Position numbers and translations under genes: made by a program. DNA of 53,705 nt, from IMG/VR virus record IMGVR_UViG_3300009154_000070, positions 1 through 53,705 of that record; one strand, 5' to 3'. The notes beneath the pieces were generated by a model. It was not told where the DNA came from. It made no database searches and saw nothing but the letters and a program-made list of their open reading frames with translations. Positions 1 to 6,061 of the stretch are shown one piece after another (the stretch's first letter is position 1; each line of letters begins with the position of its first letter). The DNA comes from a virus.

Positions 1-57
1 AATTAAAGAATAGTTTGATAGATTATCTTCATATTTCTTTATCTCATCGGGTTTCAT
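1..57 (-). CDS. N-terminal fragment of an unidentified gene (runs off the left edge)
   Basis: An ATG at 55-57 opens a minus-strand frame that stays open to the window edge and gives 19 residues starting MKPDEIKKYEDN. The start follows an A/T-rich leader as in neighbouring genes. Too little is present to assign a function, and the rest lies outside the window. Confidence 0.4.
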   Translation of the reverse strand, partial: MKPDEIKKYEDNLSNYSLI

Positions 58-102
58 AACCGTTCAATTTTATTAAATTGACCGAAAAAAGAGATATTCA
101 TT

Positions 103-489
103 TTAACGAGCCCCGAAAAGAATTTTTACTACTATGGCTACAATAGCACCGAATATAATCCAAAGAGCTTTATTCGCTCCATTTTGCCATTTCTTCATAA
201 AATCAACATCTTGTTTTATGGCAAAATATTCATCGTATCTCCCTTCCTCCTGTACTCTAAATTTAGTATTTTCGTTAACTTTAACTATTACACCATCATC
301 AGGATCCAAAAGTTTCTTTTTCATTTCCGAAAGATCCTCCTTCATTTCTTTGAAGCTCTTTCTCATTTCATCCATTCCATCCTGCATGCGTTTAAGCTCT
401 CCGTTTGGCAATTTACCCTTGATTGTGTTCATTTCATCAAGAATTTGCTTCATTAAAAAAGAATAGCTTACATTATCTTCTCCTGACAT
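103..489 (-). CDS. Coiled-coil protein with a C-terminal membrane anchor
   Basis: 128 residues. Residues 10-65 are a charged, Met/Lys/Glu-rich coiled coil (MQDGMDEMRKSFKEMKEDL), followed by a DPDDGVIVKVNENT segment. A single transmembrane helix lies near the C-terminus (ALWIIFGAIVAIVVKILFG). This coiled coil plus C-terminal anchor layout resembles XhlA-type or holin-associated phage proteins, but no lysis gene is adjacent, so a lysis role is only a possibility. It may equally be a membrane-tethered scaffold. A GATATATAA box lies 40 bases upstream of the ATG. Confidence 0.7.
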   Translation of the reverse strand: MSGEDNVSYSFLMKQILDEMNTIKGKLPNGELKRMQDGMDEMRKSFKEMKEDLSEMKKKLLDPDDGVIVKVNENTKFRVQEEGRYDEYFAIKQDVDFMKKWQNGANKALWIIFGAIVAIVVKILFGAR

Positions 490-528
490 ATATTTTTAGA
501 TATTTTTTAACTAGTCCTAAGTTATTTA

Positions 529-537
529 TTATATATC
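529..537 (-). promoter_or_regulatory. Candidate late-type promoter box GATATATAA
   Basis: On the minus strand this reads GATATATAA, 40 bases upstream of the coiled-coil gene starting at 489. The same 9-mer lies upstream of genes starting at 7522, 32881 and 34431. It resembles the T4 late promoter TATAAATA in composition and position. The assignment is by recurrence only, in AT-rich DNA. Confidence 0.35.
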
Positions 538-560
538 AAAGAAGAGAACATATACTATCC

Positions 561-785
561 CTATCTTAGGGTTTTTTCAGGAGGTAACTCCAGTGTTATG
601 TCGCTGGAAAATTCTGATAACAAATCAAAAAATTCTTCCGATCCATTTACATGAAAAACACCATAAAAATCACAATCTTTATCGCAAATTTCTGCAGACA
701 CCACCTCGGCTAAAAAGTAGGATATAAAAGAGCATGCCTCTATATGTCCTTTAGGATTTAGTGATTTTATATAGAATGTTAACAC
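561..785 (-). CDS. Small hypothetical protein
   Basis: 74 residues. The start is a GTG directly abutting the TAA stop of the upstream gene (786-1052), which suggests translational coupling. The acidic, aromatic-rich sequence (CDKDCDFYGVFHVNGSEEFFDLL) has no family I recognise. It is in the same tight operon as the ThyA-like gene. Confidence 0.55.
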   Translation of the reverse strand: MLTFYIKSLNPKGHIEACSFISYFLAEVVSAEICDKDCDFYGVFHVNGSEEFFDLLSEFSSDITLELPPEKTLR

Positions 786-1052
786 TTACTTGTCTAAAAT
801 TAATTTAGTAATAGGTGAACTGTCTAGCCTATAATATTTCCCGTTTTCATCTTTAACAAGCATTAGATTTGAATCTATTGTCCCCATTAGAGTAAGTTTT
901 TTTTCGTCATACTCAAATTCAGACCCAAGATGTTCAACCTCTAAACGAGATTTTCTGATAAATTTCTCCTGATTTCTTTTATAAAGTGACTTGTAGTACT
1001 CTAAAGTCTCTTTAAATGGCTCCTTGATGGGCTGTAATTTGTAATCTTCCAT
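786..1052 (-). CDS. Small hypothetical protein
   Basis: 88 residues, charged, with a helical N-terminal half and a C-terminal beta-rich segment (LTLMGTIDSNLMLVKDENG). It sits 3 bases downstream of the ThyA-like gene and abuts the next gene, so it is almost certainly co-transcribed with both. No recognised domain. Confidence 0.65.
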   Translation of the reverse strand: MEDYKLQPIKEPFKETLEYYKSLYKRNQEKFIRKSRLEVEHLGSEFEYDEKKLTLMGTIDSNLMLVKDENGKYYRLDSSPITKLILDK

Positions 1053-1055
1053 TTT

Positions 1056-1898
1056 TTAAATATTTGATTGTTTAAGAATTCCTTTTTCTTTACTAAAACA
1101 ATGAAGTGAAACTATATGCATTGCAAGATATCCAGGTTTAACGCCCCTCCAGGTCTTATTATCAAGACTTTTTAATTTTTCCAGTAACCACATTAGTTTT
1201 CGACAAGCGAGGTAAATATCATCCCTAAAATGCCTTATACAGTCACAAGATCTAATAAAATAAACTATATGAAGTCTGTCTCCTCTTCGCATAAAGTGAT
1301 ATCCAATAGTGCAGGGAACTCTTTCGTTATGGGTAGTTCCGGTATCCTCTGGAAACCAGATTGGGAGAAAGGCTTGCCTGGTGAAAGGTTCTCTGTGCAT
1401 TAAATCGACAACGTCCTTAAAATCGCCATACTTAAATCTAACACCGCCTAATGGATATTTGGGTATAAATAAATTGTTTGGGTCTTTTTTGAATTCCTCT
1501 ATATCCTCAATCTTTGTTTCTTTGTAATAATCAGATCCCGCATACTTTGGCCATATCCTTTCAGGGTAAGTGTGAGAAAATCTACTGTGTCCTCCGAATT
1601 GTGAATTACTCTTTTGAGCAAATGGCCAGTTTACATGGGAGGGTGGAGGGTTGTAGGGTTTACCGCTAACCCTTTCATCAAAGTGTTCGTCTGCCCAAGG
1701 TAGATTTGGGCGTACCTCTGTTACTAGTTCTTCTATTGTTTCAGGTATAAAGAATTGAAAAGAGTGATTCATTATTTCCCACATATCATCTGGTGATTCT
1801 ATACCCTGCCACTTTTCAGTCTTTACAATATAACCATGATCTAAGAGTTTTTCTTTTGTCCATTTTATAGCTTCACTCGGTTTAGAAAAGGTTTTCAT
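1056..1898 (-). CDS. Thymidylate synthase-family enzyme, predicted dCMP-directed (dCMP hydroxymethylase-like)
   Basis: 280 residues, close to the size of ThyA and T4 gp42. The catalytic region is clear: RQAFLPIWFPED matches the R-x-x-Q/A-F strand, VPCTIGYHF carries the nucleophilic cysteine (Cys196), and RSCD (216-219) binds phosphate. The Cys-to-Arg spacing of 20 residues is the same as C146-R166 in E. coli ThyA. Counting on, the position of E. coli Asn177, which reads the uracil face of dUMP, is Asp227 here. Asp at this site is the hallmark of dCMP hydroxymethylases (Asp179 in T4) and is known to shift TS specificity towards dCMP. The likely product is therefore 5-hydroxymethyl-dCMP or another 5-substituted dCMP, rather than dTMP. 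The family call is firm; substrate specificity is inferred from one residue. The N-terminal 60 residues are divergent. Confidence 0.8.
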   Translation of the reverse strand: MKTFSKPSEAIKWTKEKLLDHGYIVKTEKWQGIESPDDMWEIMNHSFQFFIPETIEELVTEVRPNLPWADEHFDERVSGKPYNPPPSHVNWPFAQKSNSQFGGHSRFSHTYPERIWPKYAGSDYYKETKIEDIEEFKKDPNNLFIPKYPLGGVRFKYGDFKDVVDLMHREPFTRQAFLPIWFPEDTGTTHNERVPCTIGYHFMRRGDRLHIVYFIRSCDCIRHFRDDIYLACRKLMWLLEKLKSLDNKTWRGVKPGYLAMHIVSLHCFSKEKGILKQSNI

Positions 1899-1950
1899 TA
1901 AATTTTTTATTTTTATATTTTTATATTTTACTTGTAAGTGTGAATATATT

Positions 1951-2475
1951 TCATCGTTTCATCATCAATTCGTCTAAATATTCAGCATTTATTTTGTCAT
2001 GATTTAGAAAATTAGATCCAAGAGATCCTGAATCATCTAATGAGTCTTTCCCGTTGAATTTTTGATACACATCATTTAAGAAATTCGTCTCATTCTGGCT
2101 AACCTCTTTATCTATATAAGACATTTCCCTTTCAATCCTTGCCTTTGCGATATTAATAATCTCCTCGCCAACCCCGTCCATCAGATAAGAGGTAAAGAAA
2201 AATTTATGGTTTGTTATGCTAATTTTATAAAGATCGTATATGATAACGATTTCTTTATTTGCGGAGTGGACATAAACCTTAGCAGATATGGGGGAAAAGA
2301 AGACATGCATGTCATCGTTTTCCAAAAGTGATCTAACCAATTTTAGAAGCATTCTGTCCTGAGATGTTTTTTTAATTCTTGAAGCTCCTACTGAGTGTTT
2401 AACTCTTCTAAAAAATTTAGCCATTGAAATTTTCATGACTTTAATTTCTCTTTGGATTCGGTGGAGGTCTAGCAT
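1951..2475 (-). CDS. Hypothetical protein
   Basis: 174 residues with a basic N-terminus (KFFRRVKHSVGASRIKK), a central beta-rich section (KVYVHSANKEIVIIYDLYKISI) and an acidic helical C-terminus. No family recognised. The start at 2475 is favoured over internal ATGs because a promoter-like CGGGG-N8-TATCTTTG element ends 17 bases upstream. It forms its own short transcription unit between the terminator at 2521-2550 and the ThyA operon. Confidence 0.6.
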   Translation of the reverse strand: MLDLHRIQREIKVMKISMAKFFRRVKHSVGASRIKKTSQDRMLLKLVRSLLENDDMHVFFSPISAKVYVHSANKEIVIIYDLYKISITNHKFFFTSYLMDGVGEEIINIAKARIEREMSYIDKEVSQNETNFLNDVYQKFNGKDSLDDSGSLGSNFLNHDKINAEYLDELMMKR

Positions 2476-2492
2476 TTTATTTTTAATTTTTA

Positions 2493-2513
2493 CAAAGATA
2501 ATCGAAAACCCCG
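2493..2513 (-). promoter_or_regulatory. Promoter, CGAGA-N8-TAnnTTTR class
   Basis: On the minus strand this reads CGGGG, eight bases, then TATCTTTG, a perfect Bacteroidetes -7 element (TAnnTTTG). It lies 17 bases upstream of the gene starting at 2475 and just after the terminator of the preceding gene. One of five sites sharing the same upstream pentamer and exact spacing. Confidence 0.55.
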
Positions 2514-2520
2514 GACAAAA

Positions 2521-2550
2521 AAAAATCTGCTTAAAAAAAAGCAGATTTTT
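2521..2550 (-). terminator. Rho-independent terminator
   Basis: A perfect 10-bp stem (AAAAATCTGC / GCAGATTTTT) around a 10-base loop is followed on the minus strand by more T residues. It ends the transcript of the gene at 2570-3064. The T-rich flanks on both sides mean it could work in both directions. Confidence 0.8.
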
Positions 2551-2569
2551 AATAATGTATTTTATTCGA

Positions 2570-3064
2570 TTAGCTTAGCAAAAGACCACCTCTTCCTGGT
2601 TTTTTCCCTTTTTTAGCATTCATTTTTTTAGATCCTTTCTTTTCAACTTTCTTGATTTCCTTCTTCTCTACTTTCTTAGGTTCTTTCTTATCAACTTTCT
2701 TAGATTCTTTCTTATCAACCTTCTTGGGTTCCTTCTTCTCGATTTTCTTAGATCCTTTCTTAATCTCTTTCTTTTCTGGCTTCTTATATGACTTGGAAAC
2801 CTTTTTAAGAATAATTGATTCTGTAGGGACCTCAGCAATAAATGAATCTTTAATCGGAGATTCTGGCTCCTCTATTTTTTCTTCTGTAACCACTTTAGGT
2901 TCTTCTGAAATAACTGGTTCCCATTCCCAAGTTGCTTTTTCAGTGTCAGGCAGAAGATCGTCGTGATTTGGACAACATCCTGATTTTTTCTCTTTTCTGA
3001 TAATTTTAGTTAGCATTAATGCCATTAAAGCTATTATGATAACAGATGTAACGATTGTAACCAT
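2570..3064 (-). CDS. Membrane-anchored, lysine-rich repeat protein
   Basis: 164 residues. One N-terminal transmembrane helix (residues 1-22, VTSVIIIALMALMLTKI) is followed by a Cys-Cys pair, an acidic linker (35-85), and from about residue 95 a run of 8-residue Lys-rich repeats of the KKVEKKEP/KKVDKKES type. It ends in a basic Gly-rich tail. The repeats suggest an extended polycationic rod or nucleic-acid/acidic-surface binding region. Repeat number may vary by slippage. Function unknown. Confidence 0.65.
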   Translation of the reverse strand: MVTIVTSVIIIALMALMLTKIIRKEKKSGCCPNHDDLLPDTEKATWEWEPVISEEPKVVTEEKIEEPESPIKDSFIAEVPTESIILKKVSKSYKKPEKKEIKKGSKKIEKKEPKKVDKKESKKVDKKEPKKVEKKEIKKVEKKGSKKMNAKKGKKPGRGGLLLS

Positions 3065-3098
3065 TTTTTTATATTTTTGTTTATTATATATTCCCTAC

Positions 3099-3130
3099 AA
3101 AAAAAAGTTCCCCATTTAGAGGAACTTTTC
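3099..3130 (-). terminator. Terminator of the tmRNA gene
   Basis: On the minus strand, AAAAGTTCC and GGAACTTTT form a 9-bp stem with a 9-base loop, followed by a run of T. It begins within a few bases of the 3' end of the tmRNA. Confidence 0.85.
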
Positions 3131-3133
3131 GTG

Positions 3134-3573
3134 TGGATCTGGAGGGATTCGAACCCTCGTCTCCATCAGTTAATTAATTGAATTCATTCACAGGCTTAGC
3201 ACTGTTTGTGCTGGAAAGATCCCAAACACATTCTGCACCGTAGGTTTGTACTAGAGGTATGAGGGGCTACGTAAATACGTGTCAGCCAAACAATCTCTTG
3301 CACCGTAATGGGACCTTTCGGCCACTCCACCATCACATTTTGAGAAAACGCGAAAAACAGGTTTGCAACTTTCTGTTCCTGGGCAGTTACCGCACCGTTG
3401 GACTAGGCAGCTATCGCTTGCTTAGTTGTTACAGGAGCACCAAATTTATTGATGGCTTCCCATACGTTGGCTTTTTTGCCGTTTAGATTTTGTATAGAGG
3501 ATTAAAGAGTTTCCGATACTAACTCTGCCTGCATTCAAAGAACTACGCCTGCGGATCAATTCCAGTCAGACCC
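3134..3573 (-). ncRNA. ssrA: Transfer-messenger RNA (tmRNA), phage-encoded
   Basis: About 440 nt before CCA addition. The 5' end GGGUCUG pairs with the 3' end CAGAUCC over 7 bp and contains the G3-U70 wobble that specifies alanine charging, with discriminator A at 3134. A D-loop-like ACUGGAAUUGAU follows, and the T-arm is GAGGG-UUCGAAU-CCCUC. The long P2 helix is visible: UUGAAUGCAGGC (3527-3538) pairs with GCCUGU (3190-3195) plus AUUCAA (3178-3183). The reading frame at 3403-3480 starts most likely at GGC, begins GKKANVWEAI, ends TTKQAIAA and stops at UAG. The AIAA end fits the usual ALAA-type degron, though 25 residues is long for a tag. CCA is not encoded (ACAC follows). It rescues stalled ribosomes and marks their products for proteolysis. 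The resume codon is the least certain part. Confidence 0.9.
3403..3480 (-). other. tmRNA tag-peptide reading frame
   Basis: Inside the tmRNA, a 25-codon frame begins GKKANVWEAI, continues through NKFGAPV and ends TTKQAIAA, then UAG at 3403-3405. The hydrophobic Ala-Ile-Ala-Ala terminus is what ClpXP-type proteases read. The start at GGC is inferred from the A-rich sequence before it and the Gly-initiated tags of Bacteroidetes. An AAC or CUA start one or two codons upstream cannot be excluded. Confidence 0.7.
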
Positions 3574-3598
3574 ATTATATTTATCTAAGGAAGAACTT

Positions 3599-3660
3599 AA
3601 AAAAACGGGATTGCTTTGTTTATCTTAAATTGTTGATTTTTGATTTGCTGAAACAATCCC
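3599..3660 (-). ncRNA. Candidate structured RNA element B, ending as a terminator
   Basis: On the minus strand GGGATTG (3654-3660) and CAATCCC (3607-3613) form a perfect 7-bp closing stem around a 40-base, A-rich interior, followed by a run of seven T. It shares the sequence TTTCAGCAAA and following A-rich pattern with element A just upstream. Either a long-loop terminator of the DUF2828 gene or the 3' part of a small stable RNA. Confidence 0.45.
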
Positions 3661-3671
3661 TTAAAAATTAC

Positions 3672-3757
3672 AGAATCGGGTTTTGGTGAGAAGGATACGA
3701 GTATCGTTTCTCGATGATTGAATTGTATAGTTTTTTGGTTTTTGCTGAACCGATTCT
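3672..3757 (-). ncRNA. Candidate structured RNA element A
   Basis: On the minus strand AGAATCGG (3750-3757) pairs with CCGATTCT (3672-3679), enclosing an interior hairpin GATAC-TC-GTATC. The 5' part GGTTCAGCAAAAACC matches element B (GTTTCAGCAAATCAA). It lies between the DUF2828/Ro-like gene and the tmRNA gene, with no open frame. End-to-end pairing with an open middle is reminiscent of Y RNAs, but this is by-eye folding only. Confidence 0.4.
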
Positions 3758-3790
3758 TTGATTATTATAGTTGAATTCATAAAAAAGTTT

Positions 3791-5212
3791 CTAGATAGAA
3801 ACCTCTTTATATCTTGGTAAATTTATAGTATCAAACATAATAGAGTTTGGATCTATGCTCTTCCCTCCTAATACTGATGCCATTATAGAAGGTGAGAATC
3901 CACTAATTAAAGCTGTTCCAGTTTCATCGAATCTAACAGGAACGTTATTTCCTCTACTTTGAACATTCCAGAATATAACAGAAGGCATTTGGTAACCCTT
4001 CTCCTCATATTTAGCTCTTATCATTTCCATAGCAGAAAGACTTCTTTCTCCATTTATAGCCGAATCAAATTCCATATCTGAAATGATCAGGATCTTTTTA
4101 GGCATTTCTTTCTCATCGATCTGATGAAGAGATGCTTGCCTTAATATTTGTGAAAAAACAGATTCAAGATCAGTGTTCATACCCCATTCAGAAAACTGAA
4201 GCTGGTTGTATCTTTCCAATAAAGAACCTTTTAATTTCTGCAATTGAGGGGTTTCGGAGAACGTAATAAAAGAATCTTTAAAAGCACCTTCATTTCTTTC
4301 AGAAATATAAAGACCTAATGAGATGGAAACGTCAAGACAAGATAAAGATCCTTTATTGTTAACCGGGGTCGACATTGATCCCGAAACATCAACAACAGGA
4401 AGTATCATTTCATTAGATCCTTCTAAATAGTTCGGTAATGCTTTCCATTGCTCATTAGCAACCTCTTCTATTCCCCTTTTAAGTGACTTGATAACATCAT
4501 AAGGATAAACTGCAGATGCATTAATCTTAACCTTCTTATTAGGATCTGTTGAGGTTAGATCGGTAACGTATTGACCATATCTTTCGCCATCGTTCCTAAG
4601 GAAAGCTTTTTGATATCTAGCAGCAGCTAAAGATGGAACCTGTGAATATTCGATCTCCTTCCAATTCTTAGAGCACATACTGGTTTCAATAGCCTTAGTT
4701 GCTCCAACCAATATTTTTCTATACTCTTTTGGGATTAATCCCATATGCTTTCTAAGTGTATTTGCGATTGGACCTTTTCTAGGCATCCACTTTGAACAAA
4801 GACCATTACCTAAACGAAGAGCGTCAGAGATCAATTCTAATGCACGTGATTCTGCATTTGTTCCAATCAACTCTAACACATCGTCCCATCTTCCAAATTC
4901 CGGAATAAGGTGAATATTCTTTATGACTGCACCTGGATGATTCTCTGCAAGATATTTGATACAAACTCTAAAAACTCTTCTTTCCCCTGCACCTCCTCTA
5001 ACATCTCTAGACCAGAAAAGAATCCTCATAGCATCTAAAGGTGACTCTAGAAAAGCCAAAGAAAATTGGCGAACAATATCTTTCTCCTCAGCTGCTCTGT
5101 ATGCACCTATCTTAAAAAATAGATCCAAGCAGTTGTTAAGAGAGCTTGAATTTGTTACCATTCCATTTTCGGTAACTGTATCTTTTTGTTGCAAAGCAGA
5201 GATTAAGTCCAT
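3791..5212 (-). CDS. DUF2828/vWA-domain protein (Ro60/TROVE-like)
   Basis: 473 residues. The N-terminal two thirds match the DUF2828 (mimivirus L728-like) helical-repeat family: TENGMVTNSSSLNNCLDLF, SPLDAMRILFWSRDVRGGAGERR and IPEFGRWDDVLELIG. The C-terminal third is a von Willebrand A domain with an intact MIDAS: DVSGSMS near residue 275, then MNTDLES and IISDMEFD. This HEAT-like ring plus vWA layout parallels Ro60/Rsr, which binds Y RNAs and misfolded RNAs. The gene is followed at once by two structured non-coding elements and a tmRNA, which supports an RNA-related job. The family match is good; RNA binding is inferred, since DUF2828 proteins are poorly characterised. Confidence 0.8.
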   Translation of the reverse strand: MDLISALQQKDTVTENGMVTNSSSLNNCLDLFFKIGAYRAAEEKDIVRQFSLAFLESPLDAMRILFWSRDVRGGAGERRVFRVCIKYLAENHPGAVIKNIHLIPEFGRWDDVLELIGTNAESRALELISDALRLGNGLCSKWMPRKGPIANTLRKHMGLIPKEYRKILVGATKAIETSMCSKNWKEIEYSQVPSLAAARYQKAFLRNDGERYGQYVTDLTSTDPNKKVKINASAVYPYDVIKSLKRGIEEVANEQWKALPNYLEGSNEMILPVVDVSGSMSTPVNNKGSLSCLDVSISLGLYISERNEGAFKDSFITFSETPQLQKLKGSLLERYNQLQFSEWGMNTDLESVFSQILRQASLHQIDEKEMPKKILIISDMEFDSAINGERSLSAMEMIRAKYEEKGYQMPSVIFWNVQSRGNNVPVRFDETGTALISGFSPSIMASVLGGKSIDPNSIMFDTINLPRYKEVSI

Positions 5213-5260
5213 AATTTAAGTTTGTCAAATCTCTATTGGAAAGTGAATAAAAAGTTTCGA

Positions 5261-5578
5261 TCAATACTGAAATCTTTGTACTTGATCTATATTAGTGTAT
5301 TGGAATTGTGCGTCGGGTGCCATAACAACAGAGAGTCCATCTGATAATTTATATAAACTTTCCAAGTAGCTCTTAACCATTTCACCTTTCTTAGGATCAA
5401 TCTCTAGTTGATTTAAACAGTCATCAGTGAGCTCTTGAACAGAGCCTTCAAATTCGTGGGTGTCATAGAGATTAAAATACTTCTCGTATTTTTTAACCCA
5501 CTCTTTAATTAGTCCCATTTCAGATTCACTAAGGCTGGAATTGCTCTCTTGGTATTCTAAAAATTCTAAAATTCTCAT
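5261..5578 (-). CDS. Hypothetical protein with capsid-targeting-like N-terminus
   Basis: 105 residues. It opens MRILEFLEYQE, which resembles the T4 capsid-targeting sequence MKTYQEFIAE and the starts of several other proteins in this window. The rest is acidic and mostly helical. It lies 48 bases upstream of the DUF2828 gene. No known domain. It may be packaged in the head. Confidence 0.6.
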   Translation of the reverse strand: MRILEFLEYQESNSSLSESEMGLIKEWVKKYEKYFNLYDTHEFEGSVQELTDDCLNQLEIDPKKGEMVKSYLESLYKLSDGLSVVMAPDAQFQYTNIDQVQRFQY

Positions 5579-5619
5579 AGCTTAATATATATTCAATACA
5601 TTCTATAAATTACTTTACT

Positions 5620-5874
5620 ATGGACCAAACAGCAGGCGATCAAATGAACCCTGAAATATCATTGGGAGGAACCGAAAGGTCTGAGGGCTCACCCACATGG
5701 GATAAGCACGAAAAAGAAGTCCACCAAGAAGGAGATTTGCACAAAAATCAAGACGGAGCAAAATCAAAAACTCTAAAGGATAATTCAGTAAATCACCAAG
5801 AAGCTGAGGGCAAAAAAAACACCCAGAAGGTTTCATCCAGCCGGGTGCTAAAGTTTTCAGAATACTTCTCTTAA
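5620..5874 (+). CDS. Small hydrophilic hypothetical protein on the plus strand
   Basis: 84 residues, very hydrophilic, rich in Glu, Lys, Asn, Gln and His, likely disordered. It ends VLKFSEYFS, which resembles the targeting-like motif seen at the N-termini of other proteins here. It is divergent from 5261-5578 and its stop overlaps the stop of the minus-strand gene at 5871-6050 tail to tail. The minus-strand frame over the same bases encodes an unlikely hydrophobic protein, so the plus strand is preferred. Moderate confidence only. Confidence 0.45.
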   Translation: MDQTAGDQMNPEISLGGTERSEGSPTWDKHEKEVHQEGDLHKNQDGAKSKTLKDNSVNHQEAEGKKNTQKVSSSRVLKFSEYFS

Positions 5875-6050
5875 TCCTCTGGGGTTTTACCAAGATCTCT
5901 TCTAATAAGATTTCTCACATATTGTGAAATTGAAACTGGGGTTTCTCCTTTAGATAGTGCTTTCTTAGCAATTTTACGACCAAGATCTGTAAGATCCTCT
6001 TCTGAAAGAAGAACTTGTATTTTTTCCGTTTTCTCTTGTTGATTAGACAT
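5871..6050 (-). CDS. Small ribbon-helix-helix-like DNA-binding protein
   Basis: 59 residues. The order is a short strand (KIQVLLSEED), helix (LTDLGRKIAKKALSKG), loop, then helix (PVSISQYVRNLIRRDLG). This fits the ribbon-helix-helix fold of Arc/MetJ/CopG regulators and is about the size of a single RHH unit. It lies 11 bases upstream-to-downstream from the RimK-like gene and is probably translated from the same transcript. It is a candidate phage transcription regulator. Its operator is unknown. Confidence 0.65.
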   Translation of the reverse strand: MSNQQEKTEKIQVLLSEEDLTDLGRKIAKKALSKGETPVSISQYVRNLIRRDLGKTPED

Positions 6051-6061
6051 ATGTTTTTATT

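Noticed and set aside
3134-3330. Ordinary tRNA gene read from the T-arm GAGGGTTCGAATCCCTC, with a Ser/Leu-like segment GAGTGGCCGAAAGG near 3320
   Set aside because: The 3' acceptor strand pairs with GGGUCUG at 3567-3573, not with anything near 3330. No anticodon arm is present, and a tag frame and P2 helix are. It is a tmRNA.
3259-3486. Plus-strand open frame of 75 codons
   Set aside because: It is antisense to the tmRNA, which has strong structural support.
5618-5893. Minus-strand frame of 91 codons overlapping 5620-5874
   Set aside because: Hydrophobic and compositionally odd, and it overlaps the RHH-like gene. The plus-strand frame is more protein-like.
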